Shown in pieces: positions 53,664-64,000 of a stretch of DNA of 64,000 nucleotides (positions within the stretch are counted from its first letter, which is position 1; every line of letters starts with the position of its first letter). The DNA comes from Ianthella basta (Eukaryota; Porifera; Demospongiae; Verongiida; Ianthellidae). The stretch spans positions 2,443,379 to 2,507,378 of the forward strand of contig OZ025877.1 of NCBI GenBank assembly GCA_964019415.1, written 5' to 3'. Below the pieces are notes generated by a model, which made no database searches, was not told where the DNA came from, and saw only the letters and a list, made by a program, of their open reading frames with translations. The position numbers and the translations under genes were made by a program.

Positions 53664-53770
53664 CACACGCACACACACACGCACGCACCATTAAAAGGAT
53701 AAGTGATCTCATAGCAATGTGTGCACACATACATGATGGCTATGTTCCCTATAGCTAGGTGTCCACCTAG
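53070..53770 (+). repeat. Segmental duplication B, copy 1
   Basis: About 700 bp shared with 58862-59525 in direct orientation; both carry a CA array followed by the same ccattaaaaggataagtgat sequence. An inverted third copy is split by the Penelope insertion (54680-54856 and 57243-57430). Confidence 0.8.
53600..53690. repeat. CA microsatellite
   Basis: (CA)n with GCA interruptions inside duplication B. Confidence 0.95.
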
Positions 53771-54197
53771 CAAATTACAAAATTGAAAAATTCTACATAA
53801 TGTTATATTGGTGTATTATTTTTGCTTCATTCTTCAATTTAGAGGTAAAATTCAGAGGTAAATTTGTATTAGCTGATAGCGGGACCAGAGCTAAAGCTCG
53901 AAAAAGCAAAAATTTGTCAAAAGCGGATTCGAATTAGGTGGACTACACTGTATATATTTGATTTCCTGAGTGCATGGAGGGAGGGTGGGAGAATGAACAC
54001 TGTCTCCAACAGGGTAGCTACACACTTTACTGGCCAGCTTGGCTGCATGTGTCTATATCTAAAGCCACTGGCAAGTGGTTGCTTTGCCTCCACAGCCTTT
54101 GTGCGCCAGTCTATTAGCACTTCTAGTTGAGGGTGCCCCGTGTGGTGCCCGCTAGCTCAGCCTGCACGCACACCAAGCCCATCTTCTTCCCCCACCT

Positions 54198-54300
54198 TGA
54201 ATTATCGTCGTTGGTCAACACCTGGATTGACGTACTGTGGGATTCTCCCCTTTCTGCCCAGTCTGCCTAAGCCTCCCTGGTCGAGTTAACCTTATTTATG
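54198..54300 (+). repeat. Segmental duplication C, copy 1
   Basis: Shared with 58352-58458 in direct orientation (both contain gggattctcccctttctgcc). Confidence 0.8.
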
Positions 54301-54607
54301 GAGAAGATGCTACCAGCTCATACATGTACATACACGAGATACCACACTTATCCTTTTAATGGCATGTGTACGCGCGTGTGTGTGTGTGTGTGTGTGCGTG
54401 TGCGTGTGTGTGTGCGTGTGTGTGTGTGTGCATGGGTCTTGCAAGCCCATAGATGAGTACCCCTACTGCACGGAGGGGGCCCATGCGACTGGGGTGATAA
54501 GGCTGGTGTCTCCGCAGCCAACGGTGCCACCAATCTTATTGCCACCTGCTGGCTCACCCCATCATGGGGTCCACTTAGCCAAGTCTTGGCTGTGCTATTA
54601 CAAGTAC

Positions 54608-54610
<3 letters not shown>

Positions 54611-54678
<68 letters not shown>
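54611..54678. repeat. GT microsatellite
   Basis: About 68 bp, the inverted equivalent of the CA array in duplication B. Confidence 0.95.
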
Positions 54679-54681
<3 letters not shown>

Positions 54682-54905
54682 ATGTTTTGGTAGTGTAGAT
54701 TGTGGTAGCTATGGTTACTTTTGGACAGTATTATTGGTTTGATGCTAAATTAAGGGTGATAAATAATAGAACCTGCTAAGCTCAGTAATGCCATTCCGTA
54801 CTGCCGAGCCCTTCAGCCACTCAAGTGACAAGTGCTGCAGTGAAAAAATTGAATGTGCAGGGGGAAGTTAACGAGCTTCGAGCGCAGTACTGACTTCAGT
54901 GGGAT

Positions 54906-54941
54906 ACAAGACGTTTCGATCCGTAGATCTTCATCAGTTGT
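54906..54941 (-). ncRNA. Hammerhead ribozyme (left copy)
   Basis: Mirror image of the ribozyme in the right copy, with the same CTGATGA, GATC-TACG-GATC stem II and GAAACGTC elements on the minus strand. Confidence 0.8.
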
Positions 54942-55113
54942 AATACAAAACTTAGGGAAGCGCGACATTAAATAAGGGTGTGTGTGTCATTGAGTGTCAA
55001 AAGTTTGGCGGGGGGTGATGTAATGGGTGCATCTGATTAGGAGTAAAGGGGGTGATAGGCAATAGAATGAATAGGGGTGGGAGGTGAGGTAGGGTGAGGT
55101 GGCCTGGGGTCAG

Positions 55114-56189
55114 TCAAGGGGGAGAGTGAGAAGGAGGCTTGTTCAACAAGGGGAGCCAGGAGGGATTAATGTTAAGTCCACAGTCCAAGTTAGAGGTTTG
55201 GGGTTGCTGGTGGATGTGCAGGGCCTCTAGGACCCTTCTCTTCCAATAGCTACCTTCCTCTTGTTTGACTGTAGCGGCTTCCCAGTTGACCTGGTGCTGG
55301 TTGGTCCAGGAGTGCACAGCAATACCATTCTTGGGGTCATTCTTCTTTACTGCAGTCTTGTGCTCACTGATCCGCTTCTCCAAGGTTCTTCCTGTCTCCC
55401 CAATGTATACACTTGGGCAATCCTTGCATGGTACCTCATAGACTACTCCCTTCTTCTTCCTGTCCGATCTTGGCTGCTTCACCTTCACTAATGAGGATCT
55501 GAGAGTGCTTCGGGATGACGTCACTGTTTTCACTCCCAGTGGTCTGCACATCCTCTCAATTCGCTCACTGACTCCTTTGACATATGGAATGTGTAGGAGT
55601 TTGGGAGGTGACTCAGTTTCTACAATTGTGGTGGTTGGTGTTGTTCTGCCTCTCAAGTTGTTCTTCACTACTGCTCCAGGATAGCCATTGGCCATGAACA
55701 CTCGCCTGAGGTGCTGGATCTCTTGCCATCGCTTTCCTCCCCCGCATACCTTCTCTGCTCTGACTCTCAAGCACTGTACGACTCCTCTGAACACCTTGGC
55801 TGGGTGGTGAGAGTTGAAGTTCAGGTATCTGTCAGTATGTGTCTTCTTGCGGAAGACAGATGTCAGGGCTGAGTTTCCACACCTTTCCAGTTGCACGTCA
55901 AGGAAAGCGATCTTGCCTTCTGCTTCTCTTTCCATTGTGAATTGGATAGAGCGGTTCTGTCCATTGATGTGCTGGTAGAAGGTCTTCAAGCGGTCATCAT
56001 CATGTGGCCAGATGGCAAAGATATCGTCCACGTATCTCAGCCACATCTTGGGCTTGTATGGCGATGTCTCTAGAGCTCGTGTCTCCAGGGCTTCCATGAA
56101 GATGTTAGCTACAACGGGTGAGAGCGGAGAGCCCATGGCTGCCCCTTTCACTTGTTCAAAGAAAGATCCGCCAAACTGGAAGTAAGTCG
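55114..56189 (-). CDS. Penelope-like reverse transcriptase C-terminus with GIY-YIG endonuclease (left copy)
   Basis: The open frame runs on to 56250, but the first 20 codons are antisense to the other copy. The reverse-transcriptase part has AAMGSPLSPVVANIFME and the catalytic YVDD in LRYVDDIFAIW. The endonuclease has GVVYEVPCKDC and VYIGETGRTLEKRISEHK, the GIY-YIG motif with the two cysteines usual in this class. N-terminal RT motifs are missing, so the copy is 5' truncated. The frame is intact. Confidence 0.92.
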
Positions 56190-56191
56190 AC

Positions 56192-56950
56192 TCAGCCCTG
56201 ACATCTGTCTTCCGCAAGAAGACACATACTGACAGATACCTGAACTTCAACTCTCACCACCCAGCCAAGGTGTTCAGAGGAGTCGTACAGTGCTTGAGAG
56301 TCAGAGCAGAGAAGGTATGCGGGGGAGGAAAGCGATGGCAAGAGATCCAGCACCTCAGGCGAGTGTTCATGGCCAATGGCTATCCTGGAGCAGTAGTGAA
56401 GAACAACTTGAGAGGCAGAACAACACCAACCACCACAATTGTAGAAACTGAGTCACCTCCCAAACTCCTACACATTCCATATGTCAAAGGAGTCAGTGAG
56501 CGAATTGAGAGGATGTGCAGACCACTGGGAGTGAAAACAGTGACGTCATCCCGAAGCACTCTCAGATCCTCATTAGTGAAGGTGAAGCAGCCAAGATCGG
56601 ACAGGAAGAAGAAGGGAGTAGTCTATGAGGTACCATGCAAGGATTGCCCAAGTGTATACATTGGGGAGACAGGAAGAACCTTGGAGAAGCGGATCAGTGA
56701 GCACAAGACTGCAGTAAAGAAGAATGACCCCAAGAATGGTATTGCTGTGCACTCCTGGACCAACCAGCACCAGGTCAACTGGGAAGCCGCTACAGTCAAA
56801 CAAGAGGAAGGTAGCTATTGGAAGAGAAGGGTCCTAGAGGCCCTGCACATCCACCAGCAACCCCAAACCTCTAACTTGGACTGTGGACTTAACATTAATC
56901 CCTCCTGGCTCCCCTTGTTGAACAAGCCTCCTTCTCACTCTCCCCCTTGA
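56192..56950 (+). CDS. Penelope-like GIY-YIG endonuclease fragment (right copy)
   Basis: Open from the junction to the stop at 56948-56950, about 252 codons. It lacks the YVDD motif but keeps the whole linker and GIY-YIG domain. Its sequence is the same as the left copy where both exist, without frameshifts or stops, which points to a recent insertion or gene conversion. Confidence 0.9.
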   Translation, partial: SALTSVFRKKTHTDRYLNFNSHHPAKVFRGVVQCLRVRAEKVCGGGKRWQEIQHLRRVFMANGYPGAVVKNNLRGRTTPTTTIVETESPPKLLHIPYVKGVSERIERMCRPLGVKTVTSSRSTLRSSLVKVKQPRSDRKKKGVVYEVPCKDCPSVYIGETGRTLEKRISEHKTAVKKNDPKNGIAVHSWTNQHQVNWEAATVKQEEGSYWKRRVLEALHIHQQPQTSNLDCGLNINPSWLPLLNKPPSHSPP

Positions 56951-57122
56951 CTGACCCCAGGCCACCTCACCCTACCTCACCTCCCACCCCTATTCATTCT
57001 ATTGCCTATCACCCCCTTTACTCCTAATCAGATGCACCCATTACATCACCCCCCGCCAAACTTTTGACACTCAATGACACACACACCCTTATTTAATGTC
57101 GCGCTTCCCTAAGTTTTGTATT

Positions 57123-57158
57123 ACAACTGATGAAGATCTACGGATCGAAACGTCTTGT
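57123..57158 (+). ncRNA. Hammerhead ribozyme in Penelope-like terminal region (right copy)
   Basis: The core is complete: CTGATGA at 57127-57133, stem II GATC-TACG-GATC, GAAA at 57147-57150, and predicted cleavage after CGTC at 57154. Short stem I is ACAA (57123-57126) with TTGT (57155-57158). Penelope-like elements are known to carry such minimal hammerheads in their long terminal repeats. Confidence 0.8.
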
Positions 57159-57514
57159 ATCCCACTGAAGTCAGTACTGCGCTCGAAGCTCGTTAACTTC
57201 CCCCTGCATCGTGAACACGCAGTAATGAACCTCTACAGTATCATTGAATGTAGTTTTGTCTTTCTTTGTAAACCTTGAGCCACTAGTGGTTAAGGGGGTG
57301 GGGGTCTGCATGGGACTTGATGAAGTATACTAATAAAATTCATGACCTGTTGTGTACCAAGAAGTACAGGCTATAATAGATAGGCACTAATTGTATATTT
57401 TGCATATACCAATGTTTACATTCTCTGTCTATGAATTTCTGTGGACCTGGGCCCACCTCATGATCAGCACACCTGCAGCGCCGGCTCCTGTATACATGCT
57501 TACAGAGTGTCTAC

Positions 57515-57518
<4 letters not shown>

Positions 57519-57566
<48 letters not shown>

Positions 57567-57616
57567 CGCGCACACACACACAGCACACACATGCACACAC
57601 ACACATGCACACACAC
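57519..57616. repeat. CA microsatellite
   Basis: About 98 bp with GC and ATG interruptions. Confidence 0.95.
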
Positions 57617-58351
57617 GTACACATGCCATTAAAAGGATAAGTGTGGTATCTCGTTGCTGCGTGCACGAACTGGTTCACTTGCACAAGTCCAACAGTAACT
57701 CAATGAACAATAACCAATGACCTGTACAAGCACATTGCAAGACTGACTACACCTGGTCCTATATCAGTACATATAAGCCAGCAGAAAGTTCTAGATCCTG
57801 ATAAATCACTCAAGGTAACTATGAGATAACCATGCACCAAGACCAAAACATGAAGTAAGACATGAAATAAGGCTACAATCAAGTGCAAGGCCTAGGTAAG
57901 ACTAAACAACAACAGGTTAAACAGGATACTACAATAAGTGATCTCACAGAAATGTGTGCACATATACATGATGGCTATGTTTCCTAGGTGTCCACCTAGC
58001 AAATTATAAAATGGAATAAAAGTGCTGAAAAGACATTGGCTCAAAAGCAGGACAATTTTTGTCTGCTCTCTGCACTTGTGATGCTCACTTGCACATAAAT
58101 ATCAAATGTCAGCATCATTTTGCATGTGTCATTTTATAGCATATGAAATTATACAAGTGTATAGCTATGATATGTATGCATACATATGCATACATATGTA
58201 TCTCATGCTACAAAGTGTATATTTACAAAGACATGGCTTACACATAGTCACCAATATACATCCACGTAACTGCACTATGTGCAAATATACTACAAAACCT
58301 ACATGCTGGACTGAAACAGTGAATAGCCCAGTAGCATAAGATTATTGTAAC

Positions 58352-58458
58352 TATTGAATTACCGTCGTTGGTCAACAGCCGCATTGTACGTGCTGTGGGA
58401 TTCTCCCCTTTCTGCCCAGCCTACCCAAGCCTCCCTGGTCGAGTTAACCTTATTTATG
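58352..58458 (+). repeat. Segmental duplication C, copy 2
   Basis: Partner of 54198-54300. Confidence 0.8.
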
Positions 58459-58647
58459 GCCATAAATATCATTTTTCCTGACAAATGGTAACATAAATGT
58501 AACCCAATTTAGTATTGGTCTGTGTTAACACCTTTCTTTTAGACATGCAGTCTCCTTTGAAAGGAGTCCTTTCCCATTAGTCTGTATTTTATTGGGTGGA
58601 ATGACCCCAATGATGCCAGCATAGCCATTATTGTTATCTTCATGTAA

Positions 58648-58852
58648 GTGTCTCAGTACGTTCCCTTCTGTAGCTACTGTGACCAGACGCTCGAGTGTCA
58701 ATGCAAGCCCCATGTAACCTCAAGGATGTACAGTATAGGGTTCCTGAAGATTGTGTACCACTGTGTGTATAGCAGGCTACGCTATATGACTTTGGACGTA
58801 TATGTTTTACGTACAATTGTAAATGTTCTGCTCGACTTCTCTTTATATAATT
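58648..58852 (+). repeat. Segmental duplication A, copy 2
   Basis: Partner of 52435-52640; lacks the SINE-like insert at its 3' end. Confidence 0.85.
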
Positions 58853-58861
58853 ATAATAATT

Positions 58862-59525
58862 ATAGAATATAATGCATGAGACTTAAGTTTGGTCATCTTC
58901 AATTGGCCAGACTAGCTCTATAAATACTGTAGGCACTCTGCATGCATGTATGCAGGAGCTGGCCAGCTGCAGGTGGGCTGAGGTGCACAGAAATTCATAG
59001 ACAGGGAATGTAAACATTGGTATATGCAAAATACAATTAGTGCCTATCTATTATACCCTGAAGTGGTACACAACGGGTCGTGAATTTCATTAGTATACTC
59101 CTCCTCAAGCCCATGCAGCCCCACTCCACTAGTGGCTCAAGGTTTACAAAGAAAGACAACACTACATTCAATTTTTTCACTGCAGCACTTGTCACTTGAG
59201 CAGCTGAAGGGCTCGGCAGTACCAAATGGCATTACTGAGCTTAGCAGTTTCTATTATTTATCACCATTAATTTAGCATCAAACTAATAATACTGTCTAAA
59301 AGTAACCATAGCTACCACAATCTACACTGCCTAAGCATTCTCTCCCTCACACACACGCACACACACACACACCATCCATTTATCCATGCACGCACGCACA
59401 CACACACACGCACACACGCATGCGCCATTAAAAGGATAAGTGATCTCATAGCAATGTGTGCACACATACATGATGGCTATGTTCCCTTTAGCTAGGTGTC
59501 CACCTAGCAAATTATAAAATGGAAT
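58862..59525 (+). repeat. Segmental duplication B, copy 2
   Basis: Partner of 53070-53770. Part of it (from ggataagtgatctca) also recurs near 57930-58080. Confidence 0.8.
59348..59424. repeat. CA microsatellite
   Basis: Interrupted array in duplication B copy 2. Confidence 0.9.
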
Positions 59526-59902
59526 AAAAGTGCTGAAAAGACATTGGCTCAAAGCAGGACAATTTTAGTCTGCTCTCTGCGCTTGTGATACTCACTTGCA
59601 CATAGCTAAATATTAACTGTCAGCATGTGTCATTTGATAGTGCATGAAATTATACAAGTGTATAGCTATAATATGTAAGCATACATAATTATGTCATGCT
59701 ACAAAGTGAAGACATGGTTTACTCATAGTCAGATCTGCCGTCGAGGAGGGCGTGGCGAAAAACCTCAAGCCGACCGTCCGCCATCTTGGATCTACCGAGG
59801 AAATATACGGCTAAGTTGTTATAGCGGGCGCCCAAGGCTAAGTTCTTGAAGAGGCGAGCGAAGCTAGCCTAAAGATGTCGGGTTGTCACAGTATGCTTCC
59901 GG

Positions 59903-59910
59903 TGACGTCA
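59903..59910 (+). promoter_or_regulatory. CRE palindrome upstream of duplicated CCCH gene
   Basis: A perfect TGACGTCA about 150 bp before the ATG, in a stretch with gccatcttgga (YY1-like) near 59780 and an AT-rich tatatatata near 59936. It is likely the promoter of the second CCCH gene and unlike the TATA promoter of copy 1. Confidence 0.5.
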
Positions 59911-60061
59911 TTATGCCATGTATAACATACAACATATATATATATAGCCATGTTCGTTGATCCGAACTTATTCCTCATGCAGCTGCATAATCATCAGGTG
60001 CATGGTGTGACCATAGATAGTAAAAACCATCTATGGTGTGACCAAGATTCAAGCCGCAAGA

Positions 60062-61684
60062 ATGGACTCAAGGGCAGTCGCTCGCGCTCAAGCTGGCAAA
60101 GCGATTCCCAAGATTCGGCGGAGACCGCCCATACCACGGTACACCAAGTATGATAGATGCCAAAATGGATTACCTTGTCCACGTGGCTCAAACTGCACCT
60201 TTGCACATTCTGAGGAAGAGTTACATCACTGGTTTAGAAGCAGGACGGAGGAAGAGCCTAGATTACAACCGCCCGAAGGAGCAAGGCCGCCGTATAAGAT
60301 GTGCAAGAATGTCCAGGATACTGGATACTGTTCTTATGATGCTCGCTGTATCTTCCCACACTCGAGGAAGGAGCTGGAAGCCTGGTCGCAGGGAAGGTAT
60401 TAATGCAGCATCACCACAATCAAATGCTATATCGTGATAGCTGTGCACTTGGTGCTAGACACTGAAAGCAGTACTATTTGCCATGAATGTTTCATGGCTC
60501 TGGGGGACTGAGCTATGTACTATGCTAGACTGCTAGCTAGCTTACTGCATGCACAAGGGTAAAAAATGTCAATCAAAGTGAAATGTTGTACAGACAGTTC
60601 TTCGCTCCGTGCATGGAAAGCTCAATGTTTTGGCTCTGGTTCGACCTACTTCATGATTCAGAGTCATTATTTAGCGCTGATACGAGATTCTTGAGCAAGA
60701 CACAACTGATAATGATAAATCAATCAAATGCAGGACGTTTGGACCCGAAGGTCTTTGTCAACTGCGTACAGGATGATCCAAGATTCCTGTACGCAGTTGA
60801 AAAAGACCTTCGGGTCGAAATGTCCTGCATTTGATTGATTTATCATTATCAGTTGTGTCTTGCTCAAGAATCTCGTATCATCGTATTATCAACACAACTA
60901 TGAGCCTCTACAATATCATTATTTAGCACCTGAGTGTTTTGGTGTGCAGTTGTGGTTATCCATTACTTAAGTGTGCTTTGTCTATCTTCAGTATTATCCA
61001 GGAAAGCACAGAGGCATCTATTCGACCAAGACCTATAGTCAACCCCCTTGTTCACTATGAGCTCTGCATGAACAAGCCACTTTGTCCACATGGCGTGGGC
61101 TGCACTTTTGCTCACTCTAAAGAAGAGTTACGTCACTGGTTTCTGAGCAGGGTAAAGGAAGAGCCAAGACAAGAACATCCAGCAGGGATAGCACCAGTAA
61201 ACGAAATGTGTGCGAATGTTGAGAAAAGTGGCTATTGTTCATATGACGTGCACTGTCATTTTCCGCACTCCAAAGAGGAGCTAGATGCCTGGAAGAAAGT
61301 TGAACGTAGACCACCTACCACTTTAGATGAGTATATGCCACAATTGGCCAATGAGGACTACACACAAGTGAAGTAAGTACTATACCGTGTCATCCCATCT
61401 GTAAGAGTGTAGTGACCTCCTTCAACAAGCAAATGAATGAACTACTGGCATATTACATGTCTTTCTTGTTGCAGTGTTGCCGAACACAAAACGCAATCAC
61501 AGCATGCTGAGGGGGTATTGCTCAGCCAACTGTCAAGGCCATGGCCCAAGCTAAAGTGAGTTTTCAGTGTGTAATTTAGCTTCCTTTTGATTCCAAGCTG
61601 AATCCTATGAGTATCATTAATTTTATTTATTTAGATCCAGCCAATCACAGGCTCAGAGTACAGGAGTGTCCTCAGAAGCTTCAG
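60062..61684 (+). CDS. Second CCCH zinc-finger gene, 5' duplicate of the composite gene
   Basis: Four exons at 60062-60396, 60992-61372, 61475-61555 and 61635-61684, with lengths 335, 381, 81 and 50 nt as in the gene at 44202 and the same phases. All four fingers are intact (CQNGLPCPRGSNCTFAH, CKNVQDTGYCSYDARCIFPH, CMNKPLCPHGVGCTFAH, CANVEKSGYCSYDVHCHFPH). Amino-acid changes are scattered and no stops occur, so it is probably functional or young. Homology ends near 62003; GTPase and AlbA_2 exons are not found before 64000, so it is either truncated or continues outside. An upstream in-frame ATG at 60038 adds eight residues. Confidence 0.82.
60676..60915. mobile_element. Hairpin-type Penelope terminal-repeat insertion in intron 1 of CCCH copy 2
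   Basis: A 240-bp unit flanked by the 12-bp duplication tcattatttagc (60664-60675 and 60916-60927). The orthologous site in copy 1 (about 45762) has one tcattatttagc and no insert. The unit is an inverted repeat with arms of about 95 bp; each arm has a degenerate hammerhead-like core (GACC-TTCG-GGTC stem, GAAA on one arm) and the right end resembles the end of the full element at 57242 (cctctaca.tatc). Confidence 0.75.
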
Positions 61685-62309
61685 GTGAGATTTGATAGAC
61701 AAGTAGTCAGTTGTCTGTTGGGTGATATACCATATTTGTCTCCAGTCGCCATGCAGACTCAGATGGAGTCTGAGTCTTGTTTGAGACTGAAGTTCATTCA
61801 GTTGTTCATTTCACTAGAGGTTCTGTGTCGGCCTTTCACAGGCTCCCTCAATCTATGCATGTGGACACTGATATTGCCTCATACACAGGCTGTTTGTGAT
61901 ATTGTTGCAATGCAAAAATGATTGTTGTTAAACTATGATGCAGCAAATTGCTGCAATCTTATTGGCTGCATATACCACCTCTGATTCGATTTATACTACC
62001 TCTGGTAGTAGTCTGGCCTGCTAGCCCAACTTTCTGCCCCCTTTGGCAAGCCCTAAATTTGGCCCTGTTCACCCGTTCCCCATCCCTTGCAATGCTCTAT
62101 GTCATAGTTCAGTGTCCCTGGTCCTCTAAAAGTTGGGTGGCAAACCGTTCCCATGCACGGGAGGTTAGAGGGTGAAATTTGTTATTGTTATTGTTATTAA
62201 AGGTGACCCTTCAGCCATGGGCAACAGAGGTCTGTTCGCAAATTGCAAAATTAATTAATAAACAAATAGATAAACCGGGTTAATTTCAGACAAGTAAAAT
62301 GAATAAATG

Positions 62310-62900
62310 CTAAATTAGTCCATGTAGTATGGTTTGATCATGCCCTTGAAAGGCATTAGCGCTTGCAGTTCTGATTGGCATAGGCAGTGAATTCCAGTCA
62401 GTGCCTGCCTTGTAACGAAATGAGTTAGCCATCCAGTTTGATCTAATGCTGGGCAAGTATACATCATTAATTTTCCCTTCTAGCACTGCGCAGACCCAAG
62501 TCCTTATGCGTTCTGAACAGCTTAGCCATGTACCTTGGACAATCACCCAAAATAAATATCTCTTTGTGAGTGCCGCTCGCATCATTTTCTTTCTGTTGCC
62601 TGCTGTCATCCACCCTATAGTTGGGATCTCATTGAGGCAGAGGGACAGTCCCAGCTTTCACCGAGAATCATCCTCATGCCTTTCTTCAGTATCCTGTCTA
62701 GCTTGGTGGCATCCTGCTTACTACATTCTGCCCATACGGCTGCACAGTAATCAAGATGTGGCTGGACTATTGCCTGGCCTTTGGCCTAAACTCTTTTGCC
62801 GTACACGTTCCTTCCTCAGCTGTAGGCTCTTGGAGAACACCAGCGATTCAGTACATTCAGTACACTCTGCAGCACTGCGTCGTAATGCTTTAAACGTTAG
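62310..62900 (-). pseudogene. Non-LTR (CR1/Jockey-like) reverse transcriptase C-terminal remnant
   Basis: The minus strand reads YCAAVWAECSKQDATKLDRI and LKKGMRMILG, then after stops and a frameshift NSFRYKAGTDWNSLPMPIRT and ASANAFQ. These are the blocks near the end of CR1-type reverse transcriptases (tests of WNSLP and RxASS). It is broken by stop codons near 62620. Confidence 0.7.
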
Positions 62901-63041
62901 GTGGCAATCCGTTTGCAGGTGTGTGAGAAAAGTCGGGACAAAGTTCTGCTCGAATTCTCTATGGCAAGAAAGATCTTTAATGGCAACATGGCAACTGCCA
63001 CTGATTAAGATGGCTGCTGTGTGGGGTTAGCGTCGTGCTGC

Positions 63042-63374
63042 TCAGAATAGGCCTGCTTTCAAGAATGATAGTGATCTTGACACATAGCAGCAACAGATGA
63101 GATGATTGGGAAAGTTTTGTAGCAATCCACTTGCTGCCATCAGCGAAGTTTGGTGCACAAGTGTGCTGGACCTAAATGTTTTCCTCTTGGTACTCTGCAA
63201 GAGTAGTTTGTCTCCGAACACCTCTCCCTGATGATGCTCTATATATATAAGGCATAGTGTGGTGCCTCTGAGAAAGTTTGGAAGCAAATCGCTACCGGAT
63301 GCGGGAAGGGCTGGCAGACTAGCTTTCTCAAAATTTAATACTCGTTTGTTTCTTCCTCCTCGGTTTTTGGCCAT
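63042..63374 (-). CDS. Hypothetical ORF, possible gene start
   Basis: A 110-codon minus-strand ORF beginning MAKNRGGRNKRVLNFEK about 110 bp downstream of an AT-rich tatatataaag (63476-63492) that could be a TATA box. No family is recognised; a donor ccg/gtagcg inside could end a first exon. It may be a chance ORF. Confidence 0.25.
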   Translation of the reverse strand: MAKNRGGRNKRVLNFEKASLPALPASGSDLLPNFLRGTTLCLIYIEHHQGEVFGDKLLLQSTKRKTFRSSTLVHQTSLMAASGLLQNFPNHLICCCYVSRSLSFLKAGLF

Positions 63375-63504
63375 TAAAGAATGAAAACCTTATTGTGCAG
63401 CCTACACCACAGCGTCGCAGTGCTGAGCAAGCTCGGTGGGCGGCCGAGAAAAATTGGTACAAAGGTTGCGCTCAACTCTCTTTATATATATAATATATAG
63501 ATAC

Positions 63505-63980
63505 CCACCAGTGCATGTAGCGTAGCTGCACCCATTGTTGGAAGACAACTGTCACCACCACCGCCACTGCCACCACCACCACCACCACCATGTACCACCA
63601 CCACACAGTACAAGTTACAATATGCGGCTCCAGTGTATGTGCCAGTGCTACAAGGACAACACCCACCAGTGCAGCCACCACCATCACCTCCACCACCACC
63701 GTGCACCACCATACAGTCTAAGTTACAATTTCTGTAGCCAGTATATGCGGCTGAACATACTAGGAAAACACCACCAGTACAAGTTACACAGGGTAACCAC
63801 CACCAGTGCATGTAGAGTAGTTGGGAACATTGCTGGAAGGTCACCGCCGCCAGTGCATGTTGCTGATGGTACCCACCATAAGTTCCAGTAGAGTATTTGG
63901 GCTTGTTGGCCACAGCAAACAACAACACTGCAAGTTACAGCTGTGAAGGGCTTAAGGTGCACATAGACTGTTTGCACCAT
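63505..63980. repeat. CCA-triplet low-complexity region
   Basis: Imperfect CCA/CAC triplet runs and repeated phrases such as caccagtgcatgtag. Open in several frames; the minus frame gives a Gly/Cys/Tyr-rich product with CTGG and TGTY repeats, which could be a secreted low-complexity protein but may only reflect base composition. Confidence 0.5.
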
Positions 63981-64000
63981 CTGCTCTCTGAAAATGTGTA

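Larger units (their letters stand above)
54857..57242. mobile_element. Penelope-like retroelement pair in head-to-head orientation
   Basis: Two 5'-truncated copies abut at about 56190 and point outward. The left copy (minus, 54857-56189) is longer; the right (plus, 56190-57242) begins inside the reverse transcriptase. Where they overlap their translated sequences are identical, so this is a near-perfect 1-kb inverted repeat. A 9-bp target duplication, attgaatgt, flanks the unit at 54848-54856 and 57243-57251, and the interrupted host repeat continues on both sides. Head-to-head or tandem partial copies are a known trait of this class. Confidence 0.9.

Noticed and set aside
56190..56250. First 20 codons of the left Penelope ORF
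   Set aside because: They are the antisense of the right copy across the junction, not element coding sequence.

Overview
The window is nuclear DNA of an intron-rich metazoan. Genes are split by short GT-AG introns. Microsatellites are extremely abundant, chiefly CA/GT, and several transposon classes are present. The mix of a MAP-kinase phosphatase, an SH2 adaptor, Roc-COR GTPases, a Schlafen-type AlbA_2 domain and hammerhead-bearing Penelope-like elements suggests a non-bilaterian such as a sponge or cnidarian. That placement is an inference only; no rRNA or mitochondrial marker is present.

Layout. (1) 1-13483, minus strand: the 5' three coding exons of a sideroflexin (SFXN5-like) with very long, microsatellite-filled introns; the rest of the gene lies left of position 1. 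(2) 13622-15225, plus strand: a complete three-exon MAP kinase phosphatase, head-to-head with the sideroflexin across 138 bp that hold a CRE-like site and a TATA box. (3) 15226-18082: the convergent 3' flank, with a C2H2 zinc-finger fragment. (4) 18083-37834, minus strand: one large gene that I assembled from about 24 small exons. It encodes N-terminal SAM, an acidic region with five short tyrosine motifs, a very long proline-rich region and a C-terminal SH2 domain, which is the layout of the SLP-76 (LCP2) immune adaptors. (5) 37835-41154: a 12-bp satellite, CA arrays and intergenic DNA. (6) 41155-43323, plus strand: two tandem intronless Ras/Rab-like GTPases with unusual switch II regions and CxC tails. 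(7) 44202-51876, plus strand: a composite gene with four CCCH zinc-finger segments, a Roc-COR-like GTPase exon and a Schlafen AlbA_2 domain. (8) 52400-59700: segmental duplications, a SINE-like insertion and a head-to-head Penelope-like pair with two hammerhead ribozymes. (9) 60062-61684: a second copy of the CCCH part of the composite gene. (10) 61700-64000: a LINE reverse-transcriptase remnant and low-complexity DNA.

Functionally, the centre holds signalling genes (phosphatase, SH2 adaptor) and the right half holds a cluster that looks like innate defence or stress machinery (small GTPases, CCCH-Roc-COR-Schlafen protein and its partial duplicate). The duplicate pair gives empty and filled sites for several transposons, so insertions can be ordered in time. 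A recurrent structural theme is that simple repeats abut splice sites: GT arrays begin at or beside several 5' splice sites, and long polypyrimidine tracts lie upstream of some 3' splice sites. No tRNA, rRNA or CRISPR was seen.
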